This document shows, piece after piece, positions 23,780 through 35,600 of a DNA stretch of 64,000 bases. The position numbers and the translations under genes are program-made. The notes under the pieces are model-generated. The model did no database searches and was not told where the DNA came from. It saw only the letters and a list, made by a program, of their open reading frames with translations. Position 1 is the first letter of the stretch; every line of letters starts with the position of its first letter. The stretch is from positions 241,981-305,980 of the forward strand of contig VTPC01090616.1 of the NCBI GenBank assembly GCA_011009095.1. Reading direction: 5' to 3'. This DNA comes from Ignelater luminosus (Eukaryota > Arthropoda > Insecta > Coleoptera > Elateridae).

Positions 23780-24836
23780 ATGGGAGCGTATAAATATATA
23801 CAGGAATTGTACCGTAAGAAACAAAGTGATGTGCTTAGGTTTTTATTGAGGGTACGTGTTTGGCAGTACCGTCAATTAACCAAATTACATAGAGCACCAA
23901 GACCTTCCAGACCTGACAAAGCTCGTAGGTTAGGATACCGTGCTAAACAAGGTAAAACGTTAAAAGCATAATGGAACATGAATGTTATAGAGTTTATTGT
24001 TAGTATAGGTTATGTTATTTACCGCATTCGTGTACGACGTGGTGGTCGTAAGCGTCCAGTACCAAAAGGTGCAACTTATGGAAAACCCAAAAGTCATGGC
24101 GTTAACCAATTGAAACCTACTCGTAACTTGCAATCAATTGCAGAGGTAAATGTCTTTTTCTTTATATTAATGATACTCTTTCAAGTATTCTTTAGTATGA
24201 TGATATCCTTTATAATGTATGAAGTATAATCAATGATTATTTTAACTTCCTTGGATGTCTGATATATTAACTTTGTTGTAATATTGTTGGAAATTGGAAT
24301 GCTTGGTTTACAGCTGTGGAATTTTTTTTAATATTACAGGAACGTGTAGGCAGACGATGTGGTGGCCTTCGTGTATTAAACTCTTACTGGGTAGGACAAG
24401 ATTCATCCTATAAATATTACGAAGTTATCCTTATTGATACAGCTCACAATGTAAGTTTTTTTAATTGGTTGTTCTTTTATCGCTCTTGATGCAATAATGT
24501 ATTTAACATGATGATTGGGCATGCACCACTCCAAGTACTGCAATGCCGAAAAATAATCCCTAGTCCTTGCTGATTTTTATTGTTAAATAGCTTCGATTTA
24601 GTATATTTATTTAGGGAATTCTAAAATATTTATTATTTCAGGCCATTCGTAGAGATCCAAAAGTTAATTGGATCGTTAATGCTGTGCATAAGCATCGTGA
24701 ATTGCGTGGAAAGACTTCTGCAGGCCGATCATCTCGTGGTTTAGGCAAAGGACACAGATACTCTCAGACAATTGGTGGTTCACGCAGAGCAGCATGGCGC
24801 AGAAGGAATTCCTTACAATTACGCAGAAAACGTTAA
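23780..24836 (+). CDS. RpL15: Large-subunit ribosomal protein L15 (eL15)
   Basis: Exons 23780-23951, 24009-24145, 24340-24450 and 24642-24836 join to 204 residues, the same length as animal eL15. The start [18 protein letters not shown], the central [20 protein letters not shown], and the end [20 protein letters not shown] are diagnostic. It is a core 60S protein close to the peptidyl-transferase region. The first coding intron is only 57 bp (23952-24008) and splits a Gly codon. Introns 2 and 3 each contain a C/D snoRNA, so splicing of this mRNA also feeds rRNA modification. The poly(A) signal is at 24886. Confidence 0.97.
24193..24266 (+). ncRNA. SNORD14: U14-like C/D box snoRNA in RpL15 intron 2
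   Basis: Box C ATGATGA lies at 24197-24203 and box D CTGA at 24259-24262. The guide just before box D, CTTCCTTGGATGT, is the same as in U14 (SNORD14) and is complementary to 13 nt of 18S rRNA (ACATCCAAGGAAG). By the D+5 rule it targets the C of ACATC, as U14 does. The other U14 domain, which pairs with the 18S 5' region and helps cleavage, is not evident, so this is a short U14-like guide. A second copy is at 25160-25228. Confidence 0.85.
24504..24577 (+). ncRNA. C/D box snoRNA in RpL15 intron 3 (18S guide, U32-like target)
   Basis: Box C ATGATGA is at 24508-24514 and box D CTGA at 24570-24573. Downstream of box C is GGGCATGCACCACT and then a D'-like CCAA. That segment pairs with 18S GGUGGUGCAUGG (10 Watson-Crick pairs plus a G-U). 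D'+5 falls on a G I believe is the 2'-O-methylated G served by U32 in vertebrates. The guide next to box D is not conserved in the second copy (25638-25711), while the D' guide is identical. This points to the D' guide as the functional one. Confidence 0.78.
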
Positions 24837-25159
24837 TTTTATTAATTCTTTTTGTTTGTACATTTTTCAATGTACTTCACTTATAAATAAAACCTTTATT
24901 ATTTACTATTTTGCTTGTAAGTTAATCTATAATAGTGTTGAAGGATTAAGTTATAAAACAAAAAAAAATAATTTTATTTTTAAGTGTGACTGTTGCAAGG
25001 TAAAGTATATTAATTAATTATAGATATATATGTGATCTTTTATTGTTTGTTCTTTTTACTAGGTCAGTTTAGTATTCGATTTAAAGTTTGTCCAGTTACA
25101 GTCGACTTCAAAGGTGAGCTTCATTAGATAAACAGAACTTTTTTGGACAGTAATATTAA

Positions 25160-25228
25160 TTAAATGATGAAACTTTAAAAAAATATGAATATAATTGATT
25201 ATTTTAACTTCCTTGGATGTCTGATATA
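25160..25228 (+). ncRNA. SNORD14: U14-like C/D box snoRNA, second copy
   Basis: Box C ATGATGA is at 25164-25170 and box D CTGA at 25221-25224, preceded by the same CTTCCTTGGATGT guide. ATTATTTTAACTTCC and the guide are identical to the RpL15 copy, while the variable part between boxes differs. This is the pattern expected of a functional guide. Confidence 0.83.
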
Positions 25229-25637
25229 ACAATTTTATATTTTTAAATTTTATCATAAAATAATGCAGCAACTGAACAATATTAATTTCTTATTTCAGAA
25301 ATAATTTCACCTATTAAGTGAACATAGCAGTCGGTATCTGTAAACAGCATTTAGCAAGTTACTGGCCAAATTATCATACCAGATGTAAGTTGCAAATTTT
25401 ATTAATCATGGGTTTATAATTAAAGACGGAAGATCCAGGTCATCATGGCTTTAAAACTAGATTTGAGTTTACAAGTTTTCATGCCTAGTATTATTGTATT
25501 TTATTTTGCATGCTTAATTGATCAGTTCCTAAGACATGCTGACCTTGTTATTGTAGAATTTCGTTTTAAAGTAATTTATTTTAAATAAAGATTTTAATCT
25601 CTTAAATGATGATCGGAACTCCGTCCCTATTTATAAC

Positions 25638-25711
25638 TTTAATGATGATTGGGCATGCACCACTCTAAGTGCAAGAAATGCTGAAAAATAACCCTTTGTT
25701 TTACTGATTAA
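25638..25711 (+). ncRNA. C/D box snoRNA, second copy (18S guide)
   Basis: Box C ATGATGA is at 25642-25648, the D' guide GGGCATGCACCACTC is identical to 24504-24577, the D'-like box is CTAA, and box D CTGA is at 25704-25707. The region between D' and D has drifted, so selection appears to act on boxes and D' guide only. Confidence 0.75.
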
Positions 25712-25965
25712 TAATCAAAGACTTAATTTAATAGAATTATTTAAAAATATGTATCTAAATATATTTTAATTTTTTAGGTTATTCATTTAAGTGAATAAAA
25801 TGCTGCATAAAACGAGCTTGGTCCCAATGTTAAAGAAGAATACCAACTTGAATATGTAGCTAGGAATTCATATGAGGAGTAACATTAAACTGAAGAGATC
25901 ATAATTTTTCATTAATACTGCAAATTCTAATATGTATTGTATTTTTTACGTTACAAATAAAACTA

Positions 25966-27416
25966 ATTTTTACATTTTTGTATTTTTCTAAAAAAAAATT
26001 ATACATTTAATTAAAGTGCAATGGGCAATGCAAGAATTGTAAATTAAAGACTATTAGTCATTTTAACATTACTTGGAATGTATTAATTATTGAAATTTAA
26101 AAGTGAAGTGGATTCCAGTTGTAATTATGACAAAATTCTTGTTTAATTGCTTTTCTTTTGGTTTTGGAAAATGTAAAATCTTGTTATTTTATTTTTGAAA
26201 TTTTATCTTTGAACTTCAGATTTAAATTGTCTAATTTCAAAGATGTGTCAACAGCACCACCAACTCTAGATAACCATTTGAAGCACTATAGATAAATAAA
26301 TTAAAAGTTATTTATGGCAAAAGAACACTGGCAATAGGGTCATCCACCAATTTTTTTTGACACCTGAACTCAAAAGTACACAGCAAAATTCTTATTCTGT
26401 ACTTTTTTTATTTTTCTCATATAATATGACCACAATTAAAAACATTCCTGTCATTTTTTAGCATGCTATGTGATGTAATTTAGGTTTGTCGTAACATTGT
26501 GATTACAGCTTGGTGTAAATAACTGATTGCTCTTAGACAGTTTAAATACACAAACATGTACATACTACATAATTTTTGCACAGTTGCCGCTAAAGTTAGT
26601 AACTCAGTGTCAAAAGTTGACAATTATGAACATTTGTAATTAATTTGACATATCGATGTTATAATGAATTCATGATATGCACTTATGATCTTGGCCTTCT
26701 TCATTTTTTAATCTACTGACAATGGATTCATTTACTATTTTCTTTAAAATACTGTCATAACTTGAGTGTAAAGTAGGGTTTATGGCACTCGCTACCGCTC
26801 ATATCATAAACTTCTTACTTGTTCAAACTCTTGTTATATAAATAACTATTATGTATACATACTTTTAAATGGATATTATTAGATGAAAACTTAATACATA
26901 AGGTTAAAAATTGCAGTATATTACATCAGAGCTGCACCATATGGAAAAAAAGTCATGATATAAAAATTTACGCTATTTCATTTTTGGTCATGTGAAAATT
27001 TAAATTTTTATACATGCTTTCTAACTTAATTTTTTTTTAAATAGTTTATTTAATGAAAAATGAGTTAAAATTTTACGATTCAATCACAATAATCAAAAGA
27101 TTTTGCAATTCAAAAGGGAAAGGGGATTACCAGTTGTGTTTAGAAAATGTAAGTGGGGGTTAATCGGCATTCAAAAGAACTGAATGTTCTAAAATCTTAT
27201 CATTTTGATTCAACCATATGGAACAAAACAAAGCCACTAATAGATTCAAAAAATTAAACTTTTCTGGAAGATGTTGGAAAGCTGCAAATTGGTAGATGAA
27301 AGATGCAAACAATTCATTTTTCTAAGTGCTGTCTTGGTGTGTGTTACCCTGCCTAGCAATGCAACAGAAAGCTGAAGTTTCATCTTATTTTTTAAGTTTT
27401 CATAAACTAAATGTAA
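25966..27416. other. Intergenic, nothing firm
   Basis: Near 26055-26085 a phrase (CATTTTAACATTACTTGGAATG) weakly recalls the U14 guide but lacks box C and box D. No gene or clear transposon end. Confidence 0.4.
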
Positions 27417-27424
27417 GTGTAGTA

Positions 27425-28598
27425 CAGTGGCGTAAATATAATTTTAGGGCCCTCCCACAAACATAATTTCGAGGCCCCTTAGTATTTCATGATGTGCATA
27501 ATATTTAAAAAAAACAGCACTTTATACCACATTGTATTTTTAATTATGTGGTAGTAGCTACTTATGCAACAGACAAATTACAAATTAGGCTTTGGTTTAT
27601 ATTTGTTTATTTATTTACAAGGTAATCTTATTAGAAACTAAGTACATATAGGACATTCATGTGTTACAAGATTTAATGTACTAAATACATTGTTATATAG
27701 ACACTTGTCTAGCTTTCCTGTTGGCAAAATTTTCAATAATTTTTTTACATCTAACTTATTCTTTGTTTAATGAAATGTAGAATTGTTTGATCGAATTTAA
27801 TAATTACACTTGGACTATTTGACTTGGTTCTAAAAGAATGAGTTCTGAATCATAACTGTGGCAAGAAATATTTTAAATTTGTTTCTCTATGACTCTTCAA
27901 TAATACAGTCGTTATACGCGTAACCATAGGGATATAACCATACTCATAAAACACTAGTGAATTGTATCAATTTTATTTACTGGCTGCGTCTTGTTGGTTG
28001 CCTATTTATAGATATAAACAAAATAGAAATTGTTATAATCTCAAACTATTTATTGTTAGAAAAAAAAATTGGACATCATCTTCAGAGGATCCTTGTATTC
28101 CAGGTCTAAAACTCTCTTTGTGAATATTGTTTACTTTCATTGACTTCTACATAATCAAGAATTTGGACATCATCTCCCTCAGGGGAATCCACCTCCAGAT
28201 CTTTCTCAGATGCCTTCGGCTTGTGTGTAAACTTCATCCTCTTGAATAATAGCCTACATTATGTGCTCGTTGAATAATATACTATTATATACTACAATTA
28301 ACACCATAAAGCAATTAATAGTTTAAGGGTGGAAGGAAAGTAAAAGTTGGACAGATGTGAAACAGATATTATTTCCCTTTTACACAACCAAGTTTTAAAC
28401 CGACTACCTGACAACATAATAGAAATTTTAGCTGAAATTGAAAAGTAAAATGAACTGGCCAGTAAAAATTTCGCTTATGCAGACTTTTCTAATTATATGG
28501 CTATTTTTATTTTATATCTGTAAACGACTGTGGGGCCCCCAAATTCTTCGCCCCCCCCCCCGCACTGCAGGCTTTTGCGGCCACTATTTACGCCACTG
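27425..28598. mobile_element. hAT-like element with CAGTGGCGTA ends
   Basis: The left end CAGTGGCGTAAATA is inverted at the right as TATTTACGCCACTG. The 8-bp flanks GTGTAGTA and TTGTAGCA agree at 6 of 8 positions, the target-duplication length of hAT elements. Length is 1174 bp, with no recognisable transposase. It contains a nested segment (27887-28290) shared with 21793-21900 and a long C run near 28550. Confidence 0.72.
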
Positions 28599-28606
28599 TT
28601 GTAGCA

Positions 28607-29640
28607 CTAAAACAAATATAAAATATAAGGAAGTTAAATTCAGTAGTGTGATTCTGAACTCTCAATATTACGATACGACGATAAGAGAAAAATGATTCTC
28701 AATGACGCTTAAAATCGTCGTTTTTTTGACGTTTTCGTATATGTATTCTGCTGACAACCTTTGTAGTATCATGAAATTGACAATAATAAGAATAAATATT
28801 TGATAATAAATAAATATTGTGCCTTTTGATATCACAGTGAATCGTATTGTAAATTCAGAATTCCTCTCCTATATTCCCCACATTATAAGAAATTGAAGCT
28901 AAGGACAAGAGTTACGCCTCTGGTGGCAGAAATGCTGAACTAGATTCTGAAGTCATTTTTGGGTTTATTTACATTTTCTTTACTGTATATTCCAAGGTTT
29001 AAGCTGTCATTTAAAGTCAATATTTATTGTTAATTCTTTGTGTTTTCTTTTGGTGTAACTTAAGTGCAGTCTATTTTAAAAAAACTCCTAAATTCAACAA
29101 AGCTTTTAACCTAACTTTAACTACCTAACCCTAAATATACCTGGAGATTCTCTTAAAATACACATAAGATTGCATTTCCAGCATTTAAGCTTGCTGCAGA
29201 TGCTAAAGTCACATTTAAATAAAATAAAGCTAAGCTTTTATTTTAAAAAACTCTTTTTTAGTATTTAGAATGGGATTTACATAAGTAATGACAGGAATGA
29301 GCCTTGCCCGTTTGTCAAAAACAACTGTTTTGAAAGCGTGCAAAGATTAATCTGAGTTGCAAATTAAACACTCGAACTGTCCTATAGGCTGTGAGTATGC
29401 TTTGATAGAAGTCCTGTGGTCATGTAGATTTTTAAGTATTTCTCTATTTTCTTTATCATAATTATATTCTAAATGCATTTTTAACTTTAATCTTAGTAAT
29501 TTATACACCTTAGATAATACGAAAACGAATGATATTTACAACTGACCCACAATGTATACAGCTTTTGCACTACTTTGTATATAGGTATGCTATTTAGCTT
29601 ATTAGTAATTTTAATATTGCACGTATGGCTGCCCTTGGTA
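28607..29640. other. Intergenic before eIF4B
   Basis: No exon or transposon boundary recognised. The last part must hold the eIF4B promoter and leader. GCCGGAAATCCC just before the ATG at 29680 is a possible ETS-type site. Confidence 0.4.
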
Positions 29641-29679
29641 AAGAGATTGGCTATCTTACATTTTGCCGGAAATCCCAAC

Positions 29680-32600
29680 ATGGCTTCGTCAGGTTAGTGC
29701 GATTACTTATTTGTCATATGTAGAGTAATATTTATCAAGTTTTTATTAATTTTATTAGTAGCAATATTAGTTAGAATTATACTTTGCTATAATAACTATT
29801 TTTATTTCTGATTTTGTGATATTTAAGCTAACATATTGTGACCGAAATTAATATCTAACGAATACCATTCGTTCGGCCATGAAGTTACCGCGTGGCTCCA
29901 ATGTGGTTTGTGAAAATATGTTGTTTCGCAATGTTAATTAATCGTTGTTTTGAAATAATTATTTTATTTAGAATTTGTCTAGATAAATGTAGCTACATAG
30001 ACATATGAAAGATAAATCTGATAATTTTCTAATAACAGTAATAATTTAATAGGAAAAAAAGGTAAAAAGACCAAAGGCAAAACTATTGCCTTGACAGATT
30101 TTCTGCAAGAAACGCCTGGAACGACTCCAACTATCCCAATACGTAAAACAAATTTGAATTGGGCTGATGAAGTAGAAGATATTTGTGGTAAGAGTGTGTC
30201 CTTTATTAGAACAAGTTGCTCTATTTATTCAGTTGATTTGCATATTACACTATAATTAAATTCATATTTGGTAAGAGGATAAGGTCATTATATAGGTTTA
30301 TCTTGATTAATGTTTTTTGTTAAAAGATAAGCCAAGCCTTTTATTTATTCAGCAATGCAGTCAATTCAATTAGAAAAGAAAAAAATGTTTAAAATTGAAG
30401 TTTGGCATCATCTAACAATATTACACAATTTGAAAGTATTTTAATGCATGTATGTTCTCATTAGAAAGTAGCAGTTTGCAGACTGAATTATAATTTACAA
30501 AATTATATTTCAAGACTTGCATTATCATACAAAATAGCTGTTACATAAATTATTATTTAATTTGTCATTATAAATGATATGATGAAAACTAATGCTTTGG
30601 ATGTGAATAATGATAAAAGGTTCGTGACAATCTTGCATCTGGGGCTTACAGACAGGGTATTAATTACCATTTTTTTGCCTCGGGAAGGTCTGAGTCAGGC
30701 TCTTATGCTCTAGCCGGGCGTCTGTATATTTGCAGAGTGGGAGGACCAGAAATATGCAGGCAGGATTCTAAGCCTAGGATTGTTGAAAACAGGAGGTGAT
30801 GTTTTCTGTCTGTTGAAATCTCCTGCGGCCAGCTATTTTAGTGCGATTTGCAAGCTGGTAAACAATTACCAGAACTCAATTCAGACTAGTCTGTCACGAA
30901 CCTCTTCATTTATTTTACATACTGTTGGCATTTCTGATCTTATTGTTTGCTTTATAACAACACGAAGCATCTTTCATTAACTCTTCAGTAAAGTTGTTTA
31001 ATATTTGATTTTTAAGATCAATATGATAACAGACCCAAAGCCAATGTGGTTTTGCCGACTGCACCCAAAGCCTCTAGAGGATTTGATGAATTTACTGAAA
31101 AGATTCCACATCAGCCTCCGTATATTGCATATCTATCCAATTTGCCATATGATGTTAACGAGGATGAAATTGCAGATTTTTTCGGGGAGTTGAAAGTTAG
31201 TTGGTTAAACAGAAAAATGTGCGATAAAATTAAATATTGATAATTTTAGATATCAAATATGAGAATTCCACGGGAAGACCGACCTGGTGACACTCCTAGG
31301 CTTAAAGGTTTTGGTTATGTAGAATTTGAAGATAGAGAAAGTTTAGCAGGAGCATTAACTATTGCTGACTGTGTAAGTAGATGGCAAACTGATAAAATTT
31401 TGACCAAGGTTTATATTTGAATTTAAAAAATGTTTGTTACAGACGTTAAAAAATCGTAGAATTAGAATCGAGATTGCAACAAATTTGGACAACGATAGGA
31501 GACGTGGTGGTCGTATGGATAATAATCGTGATCGTTCAGATAGATCTGAAACTTCAGGAGACTGGCGTTCTGGCCCTCGAATTGAACCTGCCGAACCAGA
31601 ACGTAGTAGGGGTGGAGGATTCAATAGAGATCGTGATACTAGTAAGCTAAATTTTAATTATTTAATAAAAAATATAGATTTGATTGGGAATACTTGTTTG
31701 TTGTTAGAAACAAAAGTAACAAGACAATAATTGTAATTTTATTTGTTAAGTTGGCAATGAAAGAAAATGATATGTTGATAACAGTGATATTTTAGAGTTT
31801 AAAAATTTAAATTAATGACAGCTGCTTCAGTAATATTCATTTGTTTTATTAAAAATAAATTTGCAGTAAGTACATTCATGAGACTCAACTGTTGGCAAGC
31901 TAATAACTGATGCTCTGATGACTTGTACATTATCAAACTGTCACACTGTAGCAATTGGCTATCTTTTCAAGCAAAGTTGTGTTTTACTAGATGTTGGAAA
32001 TGTGTTGAGCAGATGGTGAACGGTTAAGTTGGGGAATTTTATATGTGTACTTCGTATGTTTTCTTATAAATTTATAATTTCAACCTCCATATTGTCATAA
32101 TATAGCAATTCTTCAAGTTCTTGATCACTTCATTTTCTCTTTGCTATTGTTATTAAATATTATTCAATTACTATTATTTATATTGAGTAAATGATTGTTT
32201 CAGTTTTATTATAAAAACATGTAAACTCCATGCCACTTGGAAGCATGAGCATTTTAATACACGTTAAATGACGTGTGATTTGTTTAATTTAAAAAAAGAA
32301 CTCAACTAAGGGCAAACAATGATCATAGAATTTGAATCTAACTTCAGTTTTGTCATACAATGCATACTTGATGAGTTATGAGACTTGAAAGTTGCGACAT
32401 GGTGGAAATGCCATTGATCGGAACTCTATTTTTGATTTTGCGTGTATAGCATGACAAGCAACCTACATGCTTGAATTTTTGCCACTAATGACGATTACAT
32501 TGGATGTCATATTGCACATGCTAACGACTGCAAAGGGTTAAATTTGGATTCCTTTTTACACTAAATAAAAAGCAAACAAACAAATTACATTAAATAGTTC

Positions 32601-35600
32601 TTTTGATAAACCTAACCTCAATAAAAATGACAATGTCAAAACAAATATTTTTGACATAAAGTCTGATAGGCGGCACACACTGGGGACATTCACCTGAATT
32701 TTTGGCAAAAATTATTTTAACTGAATTTTTAATATTAATGATAAGTACAAGATTTTATAATAATAATATTAAATTTAAAATGTAATTTATTCTCAGGTAC
32801 ATAAATATACATGGTTTTACTTAATGTTATGTACTTATTTTAATAGGTGATTGTTGGGTCAATTCTAAGTCGAAAAGTTCCTATAAATGTATGTCCTAAA
32901 ATGCTTGGTTTTCTATATACAGGGTGTTGAAGTTTTTATTTTTTTCTTTCGGTTTTTACCAAAAATTTCGAAAACCATTTGAGATATTACACTACATTTT
33001 GATATAGATTTTTACAGTATAAAAACACACTTTGACCTAAACAGTTTTTTTTATTTATTCAGTGGCGTAGGTATGGCTACGTTCCGATACAATTTTAACG
33101 AACAAATTGTTACGCCACTGATTTTTTTGAAAGTGTTATTTTATTAATAATTACCATTCAATTATAAATAAAAAAGGCCTATTTCATTTTTTTCGTACAG
33201 CTTACCGTTTTAAAGAAAATAATTAAAATATTATCAAGATTTGTAATGTCAAGCACGTACTTCGCAACAATATAATGTCTACCGTTGATACAGGTATCTC
33301 GACCACTCGACATTATTTTGATATATGAAAATTCAATAATAACGTTAAAAGTATAAATAAACTATGTATAAAAGCAGAATATTAATATCATTAACCATTT
33401 TTCCACAAAAAAATCATGAAAAATCTCTATTTCTTTAGGCACTCCAAACCAGACAGTATCTTTAAGTAAAATAAACATTATCTCCAAATGGCGCAAATAT
33501 GCGCAGCATTTCTTTTTTTAGTATCCAAGAACAACTTTTATAGAAACAAAATAAAATAAAATTACAAACATAATATGATGCGAAGTATTACATAATAATT
33601 AACCTTAAAAAATAATGTGCTAAGCTGTACCTGAGGACGTCATGCTGAAAAAACTACTATATTTCAGCCGCAGCGTATATTAGGAGAATAAACTTGCTGT
33701 AAGCAGTCACAGACACGACTAATTCACCACGTAATGCTTTTGTTGGTTTGTTTGGGACATGTTATCATAACAATACTAGCTGATGACGTCACACTTTCTC
33801 AATCAATCACTGAGCAAGTAGTGTCGTCATCAATGCTTTTGTTGGTTTGTTTGGGACATGTTATCATAACAACACTTGTCGATGACGTCACACTTTCTTA
33901 GTCAATTGCTGAAACAAAGACCAGATCTCGGATGCCTGGTAGCATGTTAAGACAGGATTGCGCTTGCCATCTATATGCATATGTACTATTGGTTTCGAAA
34001 GGAACTAGGACACTGGCCAACTACTATGATTCAAAAATGTAAGTATTTTTCCTAGTGTACATGTGACTTTATCAGTCAAATAATCTATGGGTAAAGATAT
34101 CATAGCCGAAATTAAATGTAGATATTACAATGGGGAAATTAAAGTGTTCTAGTTCATTTTGAAACCAATAGTATGTTCGCCGAAATCGGTGATAATTTTT
34201 CACAACTTTGTAAACGTATTAGTTTTTGATATACACATATATATAGTTTTAAAAGATTATACAGGGTGTTACAAATTCGAGTAGTTGTATGGGGATCTCA
34301 AAAACCGTAAGAGATACGAATTTGTTTAAATTATTGCAAAGTTGCGCATTTACGTGCCTAACAACATGCCGTTTAAAAAGTTTAAAAATTTTGAATACTA
34401 CCGGAGATATCAGGAAAAACCAAAATAATAATTTTTTCGTTAATTTCTTGCGGCTTTGTTTTCAAATTTATTTAAAAACTAATAACACATTATTAGAGCA
34501 CTTTTGTATGTTCTTTAAAACTGTGTAATCATTGTTTAAATACGACGTTTCGTATTTCAGATATCATCATCAGGTTAACTTTTTTCAATGTGGACCTGGA
34601 TTTCTTTTTACGTTTTTGTCGAAAACTGGTTTTCAAATGTATAATCCCACATTATTTTTTAAAAAAATTGCGTTTTTTTGTAAAGAAAATGATGCTTCTT
34701 TTATTGTCCAATTTTTTGCTAGTATGGTTCTGGATATATTAATTAAATTCATATGCTAAGACAAATTAACATAATATGTACAGTCTAAGTTTATTTAAAC
34801 TTATTATTTTGTTTGTGTTAAAATGTATTTCAACAAACGAAAAGGAAAATTCACAATAACAACTAAAACCAAACTGAAATACTGAGAAATCTAATAAATG
34901 CGCAACTTTGCAACAATTTAAACAAATTCGTATCTCTTACGGTTTTTGAGATCCCCATACAACTACTCGAATTTGTAACACTGTATATTATCATTTAAAA
35001 ATATTGTACTTATCATTAATATTAAAAATTCAGTTAAAATAATTTTTGCCAAGAATTCATATATGTATATGGCCCCACTGTGCGACGGCTGTAAAACCAC
35101 TTACGGTATTAAGTTAGAGAAATTTTTATTTTTGTAGTAAAAGTTGATTATTGGTAGATACAAGAAACATTTATTGATCAAGGCATACCTTGGTGCGTTA
35201 TGTGGATGAGATAGAATCAGGCCCTCTTTTGGACTTACGGGTAAATAGTAGCCAGTTTTTAAAACTAAATCTGCTGTAAGGGTGCCACATGTTCAAAACT
35301 AAGAATTTACTCCTAGTACAACCTTCAAAGAAACTGGGCAGGTCTATAAATGTTCAACAGCAGGTATACGTATTTGTTATAGATGTTATAAATCCTTCTG
35401 TGCTATAATGGCATTTTCACCACAAAATAACAGGTAAATGTTGAAATTGCATTTTAAAGTCTTGTATTTAAGTTGTAGAAATTTTAAATAAGGTGTTTCT
35501 AAAAAACATGCAAGCAGTACAATTTTGAAATATCTATAGTCGTTGCGCATACAAAATGCGCTATGTGATTACTTATAAATTTTACAGGAGGAACTAAAAA

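Larger units (their letters stand above)
25064..25965 (+). pseudogene. Non-coding snoRNA host unit, probably a decayed RpL15 duplicate
   Basis: Downstream of RpL15 lies a second unit with the same order: exon-like block, U14-like snoRNA, exon-like block, second snoRNA, terminal block, AATAAA (25956). Plausible splice sites are CAAAG/GTGAGC (25113), TTATTTCAG (25298), CAGAT/GTAAGT (25384) and TTTTTTAG (25777). The exon-like blocks (25299-25384 and 25778-25960) keep only short similarity to RpL15 exons 3 and 4 (TTACTGG; AATGCTG.GCATAA) and are closed in all frames. I infer a tandem duplicate whose protein exons decayed while the guides stayed. An unrelated host with copied introns is the alternative. 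Confidence 0.6.

Noticed and set aside
26050-26095. Possible third U14-like copy
   Set aside because: Similarity to the guide is weak and both box C and box D are absent.
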